A stretch of DNA of 7,012 nt, taken from Pseudoxanthomonas sp. (GTDB taxonomy: Bacteria > Pseudomonadota > Gammaproteobacteria > Xanthomonadales > Xanthomonadaceae). This document shows positions 1-6,350 of this stretch, in pieces. Within the stretch, counting starts at the first letter, position 1. Every line of letters starts with the position of its first letter. The notes under the pieces were generated by a model that saw only the letters and a list, made by a program, of their open reading frames with translations, had not been told where the DNA came from and made no database searches. Location of the stretch: contig JAJAZJ010000234.1 in the NCBI GenBank assembly GCA_026785795.1, positions 1 to 7,012 of the forward strand, read 5' to 3'. The position numbers and the translations under genes were made by a program.

Positions 1-638
1 GCGACATCCTGGATGTAGTCGCCCCGGTAGCCGGCCTCGGGCCAGCCCGCGCCATCGGGCAGGATGCCCTGCGCGCGCGCCTGCACCGACACGGCCAGAT
101 TCTCGATCTGCACGCCGGCGTCGTTGTAGTAGAACTCGCGCCTGGCGTCCCAGCCGTTGGCCTGCAACAGCCTTGCCACGCAGTCGCCAATGGCCGCGGC
201 ACGGCCGTGGCCGACATGCAGCGGGCCGGTCGGGTTGGCCGAGACATACTCCACGCCCACCGTGCGGCCTGCGCCGGAGGCATTGCGGCCGTAGTCGCGG
301 CCCTGCTGCAGGGCGGAGGCTACCTCGCGCTGGTACGCGGCCGGGCTGAGGTGGAAGTTGATAAAGCCGGGGCCGGCGATGTCCACCTTGGCAACGTCGC
401 CGCTAGCTGGCAGGGCATCCACAAGCAGCTGGGCCAGGGCGCGCGGATTGCTGCGCCCGCCGTCTTGATTGGCATGCTTGGCCAGCAGCATGGCTGCATT
501 GGTGGAGAAGTCGCCGTGCTCGCGGGTCTTCGGGCGCTCGACCACGAATTCCGGGGTGGCGGAATCGGCCGGCAGCGTGCCCGCGCTGCGCAGGGCGTCG
601 ATGCCCTGGGCAATCAGGGCGCGGAGTTGGGATTTCAC
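1..638 (-). CDS. argS: Arginyl-tRNA synthetase, N-terminal part (cut by window edge)
   Basis: Cytoplasmic class I aminoacyl-tRNA synthetase that charges tRNA-Arg with arginine using ATP. The first 212 codons are visible; the gene continues beyond position 1, so the KMSKS-like loop and anticodon-binding domain are outside. Residues about 1-95 look like the ArgRS N-terminal additional domain ([17 protein letters not shown] at 34-50, a family hallmark). The catalytic domain follows, with SANPTGPL at 133-140 and the HIGH-type signature HVGH at 141-144 (positions 207-218), then EFYYNDAG at 168-175. The start chosen is the GTG at 636-638, because it begins MKSQLRAL, matching recalled xanthomonad homologs; no in-frame ATG lies just upstream and no strong Shine-Dalgarno is present. 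It lies 64 bp downstream of radC on the same strand and may be partly co-transcribed. Family identification is secure; only the exact start is less certain. Confidence 0.96.
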   Translation of the reverse strand, partial: MKSQLRALIAQGIDALRSAGTLPADSATPEFVVERPKTREHGDFSTNAAMLLAKHANQDGGRSNPRALAQLLVDALPASGDVAKVDIAGPGFINFHLSPAAYQREVASALQQGRDYGRNASGAGRTVGVEYVSANPTGPLHVGHGRAAAIGDCVARLLQANGWDARREFYYNDAGVQIENLAVSVQARAQGILPDGAGWPEAGYRGDYIQDV

Positions 639-666
639 AGGGATCTGCTGCTGATGCGGTGCCGCG

Positions 667-672
667 ATTTTA
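667..672 (-). promoter_or_regulatory. Possible -10 element upstream of argS
   Basis: On the minus strand this reads TAAAAT, an A/T-rich hexamer in an otherwise GC-rich 64-bp gap between radC and argS. It is placed so that transcription could begin about 20-25 bases before the argS GTG. No convincing -35 box is seen 16-18 bases upstream. This is only a weak candidate; argS could instead be read through from radC. Confidence 0.25.
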
Positions 673-702
673 ACTGACCGGGCTGCCCGCAGGGTTCAGC
701 CG

Positions 703-1377
703 TCACACCCATCCCCGCGCAGCCAGCGACACCGCCGGCCCGTCGCCGACCACAAAATGGTCCAGCAGCCGTACTTCCACCAGCGACAGCGCCTGCTTCA
801 GCCGTGCCGTCACCGCGCGATCTGCGGCCGACGGTGCCGGGTCGCCGGAGGGGTGGTTGTGACCCACGATCACCGCCGCGGCGTTATGGGCCAGGGCGCG
901 GCGCACGATTTCACGCGGATGCACCTCGGCACCGTCCAAAGTGCCGCGGAACAGTTCCTCGAAGCCCAGCGCGCGGTGCCGGGTGTCCAGAAACAGCGCG
1001 GCGAAGACTTCGTGGCCGTGGGCGCGCAGGCGCTGCGTGAAGTAGCGGCCGGCGCTGGCAGGGTCGGTCAGCACCTCGCCGCGCTCCAGGCCAGCGGCCA
1101 GGTGGCGGTGGCCCAGCTCCAGCGCCGCCGCCAGCCTGCAGGCGCGGGCGGGGCCCAGGCCGGGCAGCTTGGCCAGCTGCAGCGGCCCGCTATCCAGCAG
1201 CCTGCGCAGCGGCCCATGTGCAGCCAGCAGCTGGCGTGCGGTCTGCACCGCGTCCTGCCCGCGCAGGCCGGAGCCCAGGAAGATCGCCAGCAGTTCGGCG
1301 TCGGACAGGGCGCTGGCGCCGCGGGCCAGCAGCTTTTCACGGGGGCGTTCTTCGGCGGGCCAGTCGCGTATGTGCAT
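703..1377 (-). CDS. radC: RadC family JAB/JAMM (MPN+) protein
   Basis: A 224-residue protein, the usual RadC length. The N-terminal half carries a helix-hairpin-helix-like segment ([12 protein letters not shown], residues 71-82), suggesting nucleic-acid contact. The C-terminal JAMM domain has the metal-site signature [14 protein letters not shown] at 173-186 (two His, the Ser and the distal Asp all present), with a conserved Glu region around 139-141 and the usual [11 protein letters not shown] at 203-213. The biochemical role is unsettled: the name comes from an E. coli repair allele later assigned to recG, and the family resembles metalloproteases. The frame stays open far upstream, antisense to coaBC, so the start rests on homology: ATG at 1375-1377 gives MHIRDWP, the typical xanthomonad start. 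In-frame ATGs at 1431 and 1413 are alternatives; none of the three has a clear Shine-Dalgarno. It is divergent from coaBC, as in E. coli and Pseudomonas. Confidence 0.96.
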   Translation of the reverse strand: MHIRDWPAEERPREKLLARGASALSDAELLAIFLGSGLRGQDAVQTARQLLAAHGPLRRLLDSGPLQLAKLPGLGPARACRLAAALELGHRHLAAGLERGEVLTDPASAGRYFTQRLRAHGHEVFAALFLDTRHRALGFEELFRGTLDGAEVHPREIVRRALAHNAAAVIVGHNHPSGDPAPSAADRAVTARLKQALSLVEVRLLDHFVVGDGPAVSLAARGWV

Positions 1378-1473
1378 GGCAGCAGAGTGCGCGCGCACCC
1401 GGGCGGGGACCATCAGGGCTCGCGGGTGCATCGGGTAAGCTAACTGCCTGTACGGTGATAGGAATTCCCCGAC
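1378..1473. promoter_or_regulatory. Divergent intergenic region between radC and coaBC
   Basis: These 96 bp must hold the promoter of coaBC and probably that of radC. I see no convincing sigma70 -35/-10 pair on either strand. The region contains a 12-bp palindrome (1387-1398) and a 7-bp inverted repeat, GCACCCG at 1395-1401 with CGGGTGC at 1423-1429, separated by 21 bases. The most A/T-rich part is 1435-1465, the likeliest place for promoter elements. Confidence 0.45.
1460..1464 (+). promoter_or_regulatory. Ribosome binding site of coaBC
   Basis: AGGAA, 9 bases before the GTG at 1474. It supports that GTG as the start, since no ATG is available at the N-terminal end of the conserved flavoprotein domain. 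Confidence 0.6.
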
Positions 1474-2685
1474 GTGGCGGACAAGTTGAACGGCCAGAAG
1501 GTGCTGCTGTGCGTGGCCGGCGGCATCGCCGCATACAAGGCGCTGGAGCTGGTGCGCCGGCTGCGCGAGGCCGGGGCCGAGGTGCAGGTGGCCATGACCG
1601 ACGGCGCGCAGCAGTTCGTGACCCCGCTGAGCTTCCAGGCGCTGTCCGGCCATCCCACCCGTACCAGTCTGTGGGATAGCGCCGCGGAAGCCTCGATGGG
1701 CCATATCGAACTGGCGCGCTGGGCCGACCGGGTGCTGATTGCCCCTGCCACGGCCGGCGTGCTGGCCAAGCTGGCCCACGGACTGGCCGATGACCTGGTC
1801 AGCACCCTGTGCCTGGCCACGACCGCGCCGCTCACCTTGGCCCCGGCCATGAACCAGCGCATGTGGCAGCACCCGGCCACCCAGGCCAACCTGGCCACCC
1901 TGCGCAGCCGCGGGGCGCAGGTGATCGGCCCGGAGGAAGGCCTGCTGGCCGAGGGCGAATCCGGTCCCGGTCGCCTGAGCGAGCCGGCCGCGATCGTGGC
2001 CGCGCTGGCTGGGTCGGCCGCCGCTGCGCCCACGGACGCGGCCCTGCAGGGGCTGAAGATCGTGGTCAGTGCCGGGCCCACCTTTGAAGACCTGGACCCG
2101 GTGCGCTACCTGGGCAACCGCAGTAGCGGCAAGATGGGCTTCGCCGTCGCCGACAGCGCCGCCCGGCGCGGCGCGAATGTCGTGCTGGTGGCGGGCCCGG
2201 TGCACCTGCCCACCCCCGCCGGGGTAACCCGGGTGGACGTGCGCTCGGCCGCGCAGATGCGCGATGCGGTGTTTGCCGCACTCCCGGCGGACGTCTATGT
2301 CGGCGCCGCCGCGGTGGCCGACTACACCCCGCGCGTGCCGGCGACCCGCAAGATCAAGAAATCCGGTGAATCACTGGCCCTGGACCTGGTGCGCACCCCG
2401 GACATCCTGTCCGAGGTCGCCGCCCAGACCCAGGCGCTGAAGCTGGTGGTCGGCTTCGCCGCGGAAACTGAAAACCTGGTCGAGTACGCGCGCGGCAAGC
2501 TGATGGCCAAGCGCCTGGACCTGATCGTGGCCAACCGCGTGGGCGTGGCCGATGGCGGCTTCGAAAGCGACCGCAATGCGATGACCGCGCTGTGGAAGGA
2601 CGGCCAGCGGGAGTTCGTCGCCGGCCCCAAGACCCGTTTGGCCGACGAACTGATCGACCTGATCGTGGAGCGCCTGCAGGCATGA
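1474..2685 (+). CDS. coaBC: Bifunctional phosphopantothenoylcysteine decarboxylase / phosphopantothenate-cysteine ligase
   Basis: Two consecutive cytoplasmic steps of coenzyme A synthesis: CTP-dependent joining of 4'-phosphopantothenate to cysteine (CoaB), then FMN-dependent decarboxylation to 4'-phosphopantetheine (CoaC). Length is 403 residues, against about 406 for E. coli Dfp. CoaC spans about residues 1-190: GGIAAYK (16-22), SMGHIELA with the catalytic His at 77, and PAMN (124-127). The clamp motif reads [10 protein letters not shown] (159-168), where E. coli has ACGD; the Cys is Glu here. CoaB spans about 191-403: [20 protein letters not shown] (199-218) including the catalytic-site Asn at 215, AAAVADY (278-284), the Lys cluster KIKK (293-296), GFAAET (327-332) and the C-terminal IVAN (351-354). 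The start is GTG, supported by AGGAA 9 bases upstream. The stop overlaps the dut start (ATGA), indicating an operon with translational coupling. Older names: dfp, coaC. Confidence 0.97.
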   Translation: MADKLNGQKVLLCVAGGIAAYKALELVRRLREAGAEVQVAMTDGAQQFVTPLSFQALSGHPTRTSLWDSAAEASMGHIELARWADRVLIAPATAGVLAKLAHGLADDLVSTLCLATTAPLTLAPAMNQRMWQHPATQANLATLRSRGAQVIGPEEGLLAEGESGPGRLSEPAAIVAALAGSAAAAPTDAALQGLKIVVSAGPTFEDLDPVRYLGNRSSGKMGFAVADSAARRGANVVLVAGPVHLPTPAGVTRVDVRSAAQMRDAVFAALPADVYVGAAAVADYTPRVPATRKIKKSGESLALDLVRTPDILSEVAAQTQALKLVVGFAAETENLVEYARGKLMAKRLDLIVANRVGVADGGFESDRNAMTALWKDGQREFVAGPKTRLADELIDLIVERLQA

Positions 2686-3152
2686 GCACCTCCGCCAGCC
2701 GCGCGCTGCAGGTGAAGCTGCTGGATCCCAGGTTTGGCGATGAGTGGCCGTTGCCCGCCTACGCCACCGTGGCCAGCGCCGGCATGGACCTGCGCGCTGC
2801 ACTGGATGCGCCGCTGCCGCTCGGGCCGGGCGACACCGCGCTGGTGCCCAGCGGCATCGCCATCCATCTGGGCGACCCGGGGCTGTGCGCGGTGATCCTG
2901 CCGCGTTCCGGGCTGGGCCACCGCCACGGCATCGTGCTGGGCAACGGCACCGGGCTGATCGATGCCGATTATCAGGGGCCGCTGCTGATCAGCGTGTGGA
3001 ACCGGAGCCAGGAAAGCTTCACCATCCAGCCGGGCGACCGCATTGCACAGCTGGTTGTACTGCCGGTGACGCGGGTAAGCTTGCAGGTAGTGGATACTTT
3101 TACGGACAGCCAGCGCGGCGAAGGCGGCTTCGGCCACACCGGCGTTCGTTGA
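2682..3152 (+). CDS. dut: Deoxyuridine 5'-triphosphate nucleotidohydrolase (dUTPase)
   Basis: Hydrolyses dUTP to dUMP and pyrophosphate, keeping uracil out of DNA and supplying dUMP to thymidylate synthase. It is a cytoplasmic homotrimer in this family. The 156-residue product carries all five trimeric dUTPase motifs: motif 1 AGMDLRA (33-39), motif 2 PRSGLG (74-79), motif 3 GLIDADYQG (91-99) with the catalytic Asp 94 and the uracil-gating Tyr 97, motif 4 GDRIAQLV (118-125), and the glycine-rich motif 5 [10 protein letters not shown] (145-154) that closes over the substrate. The ATG shares its last bases with the coaBC TGA, so translation is probably coupled; the only purine-rich stretch upstream, GTGGAG at 2665-2670, is a little distant. 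The coaBC-dut pair is widely conserved in gammaproteobacteria. The phosphomutase gene begins 14 bp after the stop. Confidence 0.97.
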   Translation: MSTSASRALQVKLLDPRFGDEWPLPAYATVASAGMDLRAALDAPLPLGPGDTALVPSGIAIHLGDPGLCAVILPRSGLGHRHGIVLGNGTGLIDADYQGPLLISVWNRSQESFTIQPGDRIAQLVVLPVTRVSLQVVDTFTDSQRGEGGFGHTGVR

Positions 3153-3153
3153 C

Positions 3154-3158
3154 AGGGG
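3154..3158 (+). promoter_or_regulatory. Ribosome binding site of the long phosphomutase gene
   Basis: AGGGG, directly after the dut stop and 8 bases before the ATG at 3167. It supports translation of the full-length, membrane-anchored form. Confidence 0.55.
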
Positions 3159-3166
3159 CAGCACAG

Positions 3167-5509
3167 ATGGCGGAAAGAAAACCAAGTGAATCGCGCGTGT
3201 CCCTGGCTGAGCTGCGGCGGGTGCTGCCGCTGGTGGCGGGACTGCTGGTGCTGCTCGCAGTCTGGCTGGGCTGGAGCGGCATCCAGCAATGGCGCCACGA
3301 GCACCTGGAGAAAGGCCTGCTGAAAGCGCGCGACGCCAGCCTCACGCAAAGCGAGCAGACCCTGCTTGCGCAGACCAAGCAATTCAGCGACCGCCTGGCC
3401 ACCCCGGCGGTGCAGCAGGCGCTCGCATCCGGCGACGCTGCCGCCGCATCCGCCGCCCTGTCCAAGGGCTGGGCGCAGGCGGGTCCGGCCCAGATCCTGC
3501 CCGCCGACCTGGATGCGGTTTACGCCGATCCTGCCGCCTTTGGCTACGGCAAGCTGGCCCTGCTGGAAGAGGCGTTGATCCAGGAGCAGCCGGTGGCCCG
3601 GGTGGTGCGCGACGGGGAGCAGAGCCTGCTCGGCCTGGCCGCATCGGCCCAGGGCCGGGTGGTCTTCGTCAGCCTGCCGCTGGCGACATTGACCGATGCG
3701 TTCAAGGGCAGCGCAGTGCCGGAGCGTGCCTACCTGGGGCTACGCCAGGGCGGCTACAGCATCATCCAGGCCGGCGACGGCAGCCTGTCGGAAGGGGCCG
3801 AGTCGATGGCCCGCCCGGTAGGCAAGTCCGGTCTGCGCGTGGTCGCGGCGCTGCCCTACGGCAGTGAAGCCGCCCTGGGCATGGGCACCATCGCCAGCCT
3901 GATCCTGGCCACGATCTTCGCCGCGCTTGCGGTGCTGGTCGTGCTGGTCACCACCGGCCGGCTGAAGCTGAACCTGCGGCGCAAACCAGGCGAGGCGGTC
4001 ATCGAGCACAGCAGCGACACCACCCTGGCCGAAGCCCTGCAGCGTGAACCGGCGCCGGTGCGAGCGCCAGTTTCGCGACCCGGCATTGGGCCGCAGGTCG
4101 AGGTCATCGCCCCCACCGGACAGCGCATGGAGGTAGAGCCGGGCATCTTCCGCGCCTATGACATCCGCGGCGTGGTTGGCAGCACCCTCAGCGTCGAGGT
4201 CGCCGAGCGCATTGGCCAGTCGATCGGTTCGCTGATGGAGGAACAGGGCCTGAGCGACATCGTGGTAGGCCGTGATGGACGCCTGTCCGGGCCGGAGCTG
4301 TCCGCCGGCCTGATCGAAGGGCTGCGCAAGGCCGGCCGCAACGTCATCGACATCGGCCTGGCCCCCACCCCGGTGGCCTATTTTGCCGCCTTCCACCTGC
4401 GTACTGGCAGCTGCGTGGCGGTCACCGGCAGCCACAATCCGCCGGACTACAACGGCTTCAAGATCGTAATCGGCGGGCAGACCCTGTCCGGCGACGCCAT
4501 CACCGACCTGTACGAGCGCATCAACGAACACCGCCTGCATGAAACCGCCAATCCCGGCAGCCTGATGCAGCGCCAGGTGGACGACGACTACATCCAGCGC
4601 ATTGCCGACGACGTGCAGCTGGACCGTCCATTGAAGGTGGTGGTGGATGCGGGCAACGGCGTGGCCGGCGGCATCGTGCCGCAGCTGCTGGAAGCCATTG
4701 GCGCCGATGTCATCCCGCTATATTGCGACGTGGACGGCACCTTCCCCAACCACCACCCCGATCCCAGCGAACCGCACAACCTCGAAGACCTGATCCAGAC
4801 GGTGAAGCGGTTCGATGCCGACATCGGCCTGGCCTTCGATGGCGACGCGGATCGATTGGGCGTGGTCACCAAGGAAGGGACGATCATCTACCCCGACCGC
4901 CTGCTGATGCTGTTCGCCGCCGACGTGCTGGAGCGCAACCCGGGGGCGATGGTGATCTATGACGTGAAATGCACGGGCAAGCTGCAGGGCTGGATCCTGC
5001 GCCACGGCGGCACTCCGATGATGAGCCAGACCGGCCATTCCCTGATCAAGGCGAAGATGCGCGAAACCGGCGCAGAGCTGGCCGGCGAGATGAGCGGGCA
5101 CTTCTTCTTCCAGGAACGCTGGTACGGTTTCGATGACGGCATGTACGCCAGCGCACGCCTGCTGGAAATCCTTGCCGCCCGCCCCGAGACCCCCAGCGAA
5201 GTGCTCAACGAGCTGCCGAACGCGCTGTCCACGCCCGAGCTCAAGCTGGCGCTGGGCGCGAACGATGATGCGCATGAGATCGTGCAGCGCTTCGTCGACA
5301 GCGCCAGCTTCGAAGGCGCACGCCTGACCACCATTGATGGCCTGCGCGCCGACTGGGAAGACGGTTGGGGGCTGCTGCGCGCCTCCAACACCACACCGGT
5401 GCTGGTGCTGCGCTTCGAAGGCGAGAGCCAGCAGGCGTTGGACCGGATCCAGGACAGCTTCCGCCGCCACTTGGCTGAAGTGGCCCCGCAGGTGCGCATC
5501 ACGTTCTGA
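3167..5509 (+). CDS. algC: Membrane-anchored phosphomannomutase/phosphoglucomutase (AlgC-type, long form)
   Basis: Interconverts the 6- and 1-phosphates of mannose and glucose, feeding GDP-mannose and UDP-glucose synthesis for LPS, exopolysaccharide and related envelope sugars. Length is 780 residues, well above the 450-465 of the catalytic unit. Predicted layout: short basic cytoplasmic tail (1-19); TM helix about 20-39; periplasmic segment about 40-238 that resembles a bacterial extracellular sensor domain but has no motif I can name; TM helix about 240-263; basic stop-transfer RLKLNLRRK (265-273); linker to about 324; catalytic region about 325-780. Catalytic landmarks: FRAYDIRGVVG (328-338); active-site phosphoserine loop TGSHNP with Ser 422; Mg-binding DGDADR (558-563); sugar-binding GEMSGH (640-645); phosphate-binding RASNTTP (738-744). 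All alpha-D-phosphohexomutase motifs are intact. ATG at 3167 has a good ribosome site and sits 14 bp after dut. ATG at 4127 (Met 321) could start a soluble 460-residue form. Dut-algC order and a long N-terminus also occur in Pseudomonas; spgM and xanA are alternative names for related enzymes. Confidence 0.93.
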   Translation: MAERKPSESRVSLAELRRVLPLVAGLLVLLAVWLGWSGIQQWRHEHLEKGLLKARDASLTQSEQTLLAQTKQFSDRLATPAVQQALASGDAAAASAALSKGWAQAGPAQILPADLDAVYADPAAFGYGKLALLEEALIQEQPVARVVRDGEQSLLGLAASAQGRVVFVSLPLATLTDAFKGSAVPERAYLGLRQGGYSIIQAGDGSLSEGAESMARPVGKSGLRVVAALPYGSEAALGMGTIASLILATIFAALAVLVVLVTTGRLKLNLRRKPGEAVIEHSSDTTLAEALQREPAPVRAPVSRPGIGPQVEVIAPTGQRMEVEPGIFRAYDIRGVVGSTLSVEVAERIGQSIGSLMEEQGLSDIVVGRDGRLSGPELSAGLIEGLRKAGRNVIDIGLAPTPVAYFAAFHLRTGSCVAVTGSHNPPDYNGFKIVIGGQTLSGDAITDLYERINEHRLHETANPGSLMQRQVDDDYIQRIADDVQLDRPLKVVVDAGNGVAGGIVPQLLEAIGADVIPLYCDVDGTFPNHHPDPSEPHNLEDLIQTVKRFDADIGLAFDGDADRLGVVTKEGTIIYPDRLLMLFAADVLERNPGAMVIYDVKCTGKLQGWILRHGGTPMMSQTGHSLIKAKMRETGAELAGEMSGHFFFQERWYGFDDGMYASARLLEILAARPETPSEVLNELPNALSTPELKLALGANDDAHEIVQRFVDSASFEGARLTTIDGLRADWEDGWGLLRASNTTPVLVLRFEGESQQALDRIQDSFRRHLAEVAPQVRITF

Positions 5510-5570
5510 TCGCCTGCGGCACGCTGGAGCAGGTGGGCAGGGTCCAGCGGGCTGCGCCGCCGCGTGAACT

Positions 5571-5593
5571 GGTCAAGCCTGGATGACCTTTCT
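5571..5593 (+). terminator. Weak terminator-like hairpin after algC
   Basis: GGTCA (5571-5575) and TGACC (5584-5588) form a 5-bp stem with an 8-base loop, followed by TTTCT, in the 124-bp gap between convergent genes. A larger inverted repeat overlaps it: GCCTGG (5577-5582) with CCAGGC (5615-5620), enclosing CCTG-ACCCG-CAGG. The stem is short and the T-run imperfect, so this is only a candidate end point for the coaBC-dut-algC transcript. Confidence 0.25.
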
Positions 5594-5633
5594 GGTGCCC
5601 TGACCCGCAGGTGTCCAGGCAATAACGAAGGAG

Positions 5634-6329
5634 CTACCGGCCGCTGGCCTGTGCAGCAGGCGAAGTGACACTGGCGGTGTCCGTTGAGCTCGCCGGCTCC
5701 ACGCCCTTGAGCAGGCGGTAGCGGCGAATGGTGTCGGTGATTTCCGTGTCCAGATCCACGCGCTGCTTTTCGAAGCTGGCCTGCAGCTGGCGCTGGCGCA
5801 TCAGCTCATCGTGGCGGCGGACGATGCTCTCGGCCATGTCGGCTGGGACCTCGCGCCCGGCCAGCTCAAGGTCGCTTGCGCTGCGCAGCAGGGTGACCAG
5901 GCTTTCGCGCAGGCTGATCACGTTGAAGCGGGCGGTGCGGACGCTGTTCTCGACGATGCTGGTGCGCTCCGAGAAAACCCGGCCCAGCTCGGTTTCATTC
6001 TGGTAGGACATCAGCATGGCCTGGTCGGTGCGGCGGCGCATGTCCGCTGCGGCCTGGTCCACCTGTTGCTGGGCCTTGTTGGTGGCGACCTGCTCGCGCT
6101 CGTCCTCGGTCAGCGCGCGATCCACCTCGGCCATGCGCAGGCCGCTTTTGACGCTGATCTCGTCGCGGGCGCGGTTCACGGCCTCGGCGGGCAGCGCATC
6201 GCTGCACACGCGCTGGCCATTCTCGTCCCAGCAATAGAGTTTCTTCGCCGGCGCGCCGGCCTGCTGCGCCAGCGCCAGTGGCGTGAGCAGCAGGGACAGC
6301 GCCAGCAGTGATGTCATGGTCCTGGACAT
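5634..6329 (-). CDS. Secreted DUF4124-like protein with coiled coil, function unknown
   Basis: A 231-residue protein of unknown function. Residues 1-21 form a typical Sec signal peptide: basic start MSRTM, hydrophobic LLALSLLLTPLAL, and cleavage likely after ALA-21. The mature start carries KKLYCWDENGQRVCSDALP (29-47), resembling the short DUF4124 motif (aromatic-W-D-x-x-G ... SD-x-P) common at the start of proteobacterial periplasmic proteins. It includes two Cys (33 and 42) that could form a disulfide. Residues about 60-205 are charged, Gln/Glu/Arg-rich and helical (for example QQQVDQAAADMRRRTDQ, 87-103), consistent with a coiled coil. The tail (211-231) is Ser/Ala/Thr-rich and probably disordered. 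The ATG at 6327-6329 is preferred because the signal peptide starts there and AGGAGG lies 11 bases upstream; a GTG at 6350 in the same frame would place the ribosome site inside the gene. It follows pyrE by 21 bp on the same strand. The fold and location are inference. Confidence 0.85.
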   Translation of the reverse strand: MSRTMTSLLALSLLLTPLALAQQAGAPAKKLYCWDENGQRVCSDALPAEAVNRARDEISVKSGLRMAEVDRALTEDEREQVATNKAQQQVDQAAADMRRRTDQAMLMSYQNETELGRVFSERTSIVENSVRTARFNVISLRESLVTLLRSASDLELAGREVPADMAESIVRRHDELMRQRQLQASFEKQRVDLDTEITDTIRRYRLLKGVEPASSTDTASVTSPAAQASGR

Positions 6330-6340
6330 GATGGGCAGTC

Positions 6341-6346
6341 CCTCCT
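6341..6346 (-). promoter_or_regulatory. Ribosome binding site of the DUF4124-like gene
   Basis: AGGAGG on the minus strand, a perfect Shine-Dalgarno lying in the 21-bp gap after the pyrE stop and 11 bases before the ATG at 6329. It argues against the upstream GTG at 6350 and for translation from the same transcript as pyrE. Confidence 0.65.
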
Positions 6347-6350
6347 GCAC

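Noticed and set aside
207..677. A 156-codon plus-strand open frame in the argS region.
   Set aside because: It is antisense to the argS N-terminus and HVGH motif, with no family resemblance.
681..701. Inverted repeat GGCTG/CAGCC just after the radC stop, considered as a terminator.
   Set aside because: The stem is 5 bp with an 11-base loop and no adjacent T-run in the radC direction, so it is too weak to call.
1387..1398. 12-bp perfect palindrome GTGCGCGCGCAC near the radC start, considered as an operator.
   Set aside because: Several palindromes of this length are expected by chance in 7 kb of GC-rich DNA (another, ACCGGCGCCGGT, occurs within algC). No regulator family is suggested by it.
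1378..2205. The radC frame stays open on the minus strand for about 276 codons upstream of the conserved start, antisense to coaBC.
   Set aside because: The upstream translation is low-complexity, rich in Gly/Arg/His/Gln, and unlike any RadC. Long open antisense frames are expected opposite high-GC genes with strong third-position bias.
2744..3166. The algC frame is open upstream of 3167, through dut, which would suggest a 921-residue protein.
   Set aside because: The upstream part is the +2 shadow of dut, which has all five dUTPase motifs. ATG 3167 has its own ribosome site and begins a normal membrane-anchor N-terminus.
2322..3185. An 287-codon minus-strand open frame opposite coaBC and dut.
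   Set aside because: It is antisense to two genes with complete family motifs, has shadow-type composition and shows no recognisable domain.
3740..5470. Long minus-strand open frames (3740-4540 and 4718-5470) opposite algC.
   Set aside because: Both mirror conserved catalytic sequence on the plus strand and have antisense-type composition. The plus-strand motifs fully account for the region.
6247..6260. 14-bp palindrome GCCGGCGCGCCGGC in the DUF4124-like gene, just after the signal-peptide codons.
   Set aside because: About one such palindrome is expected by chance at this GC content, and it is made only of G and C.
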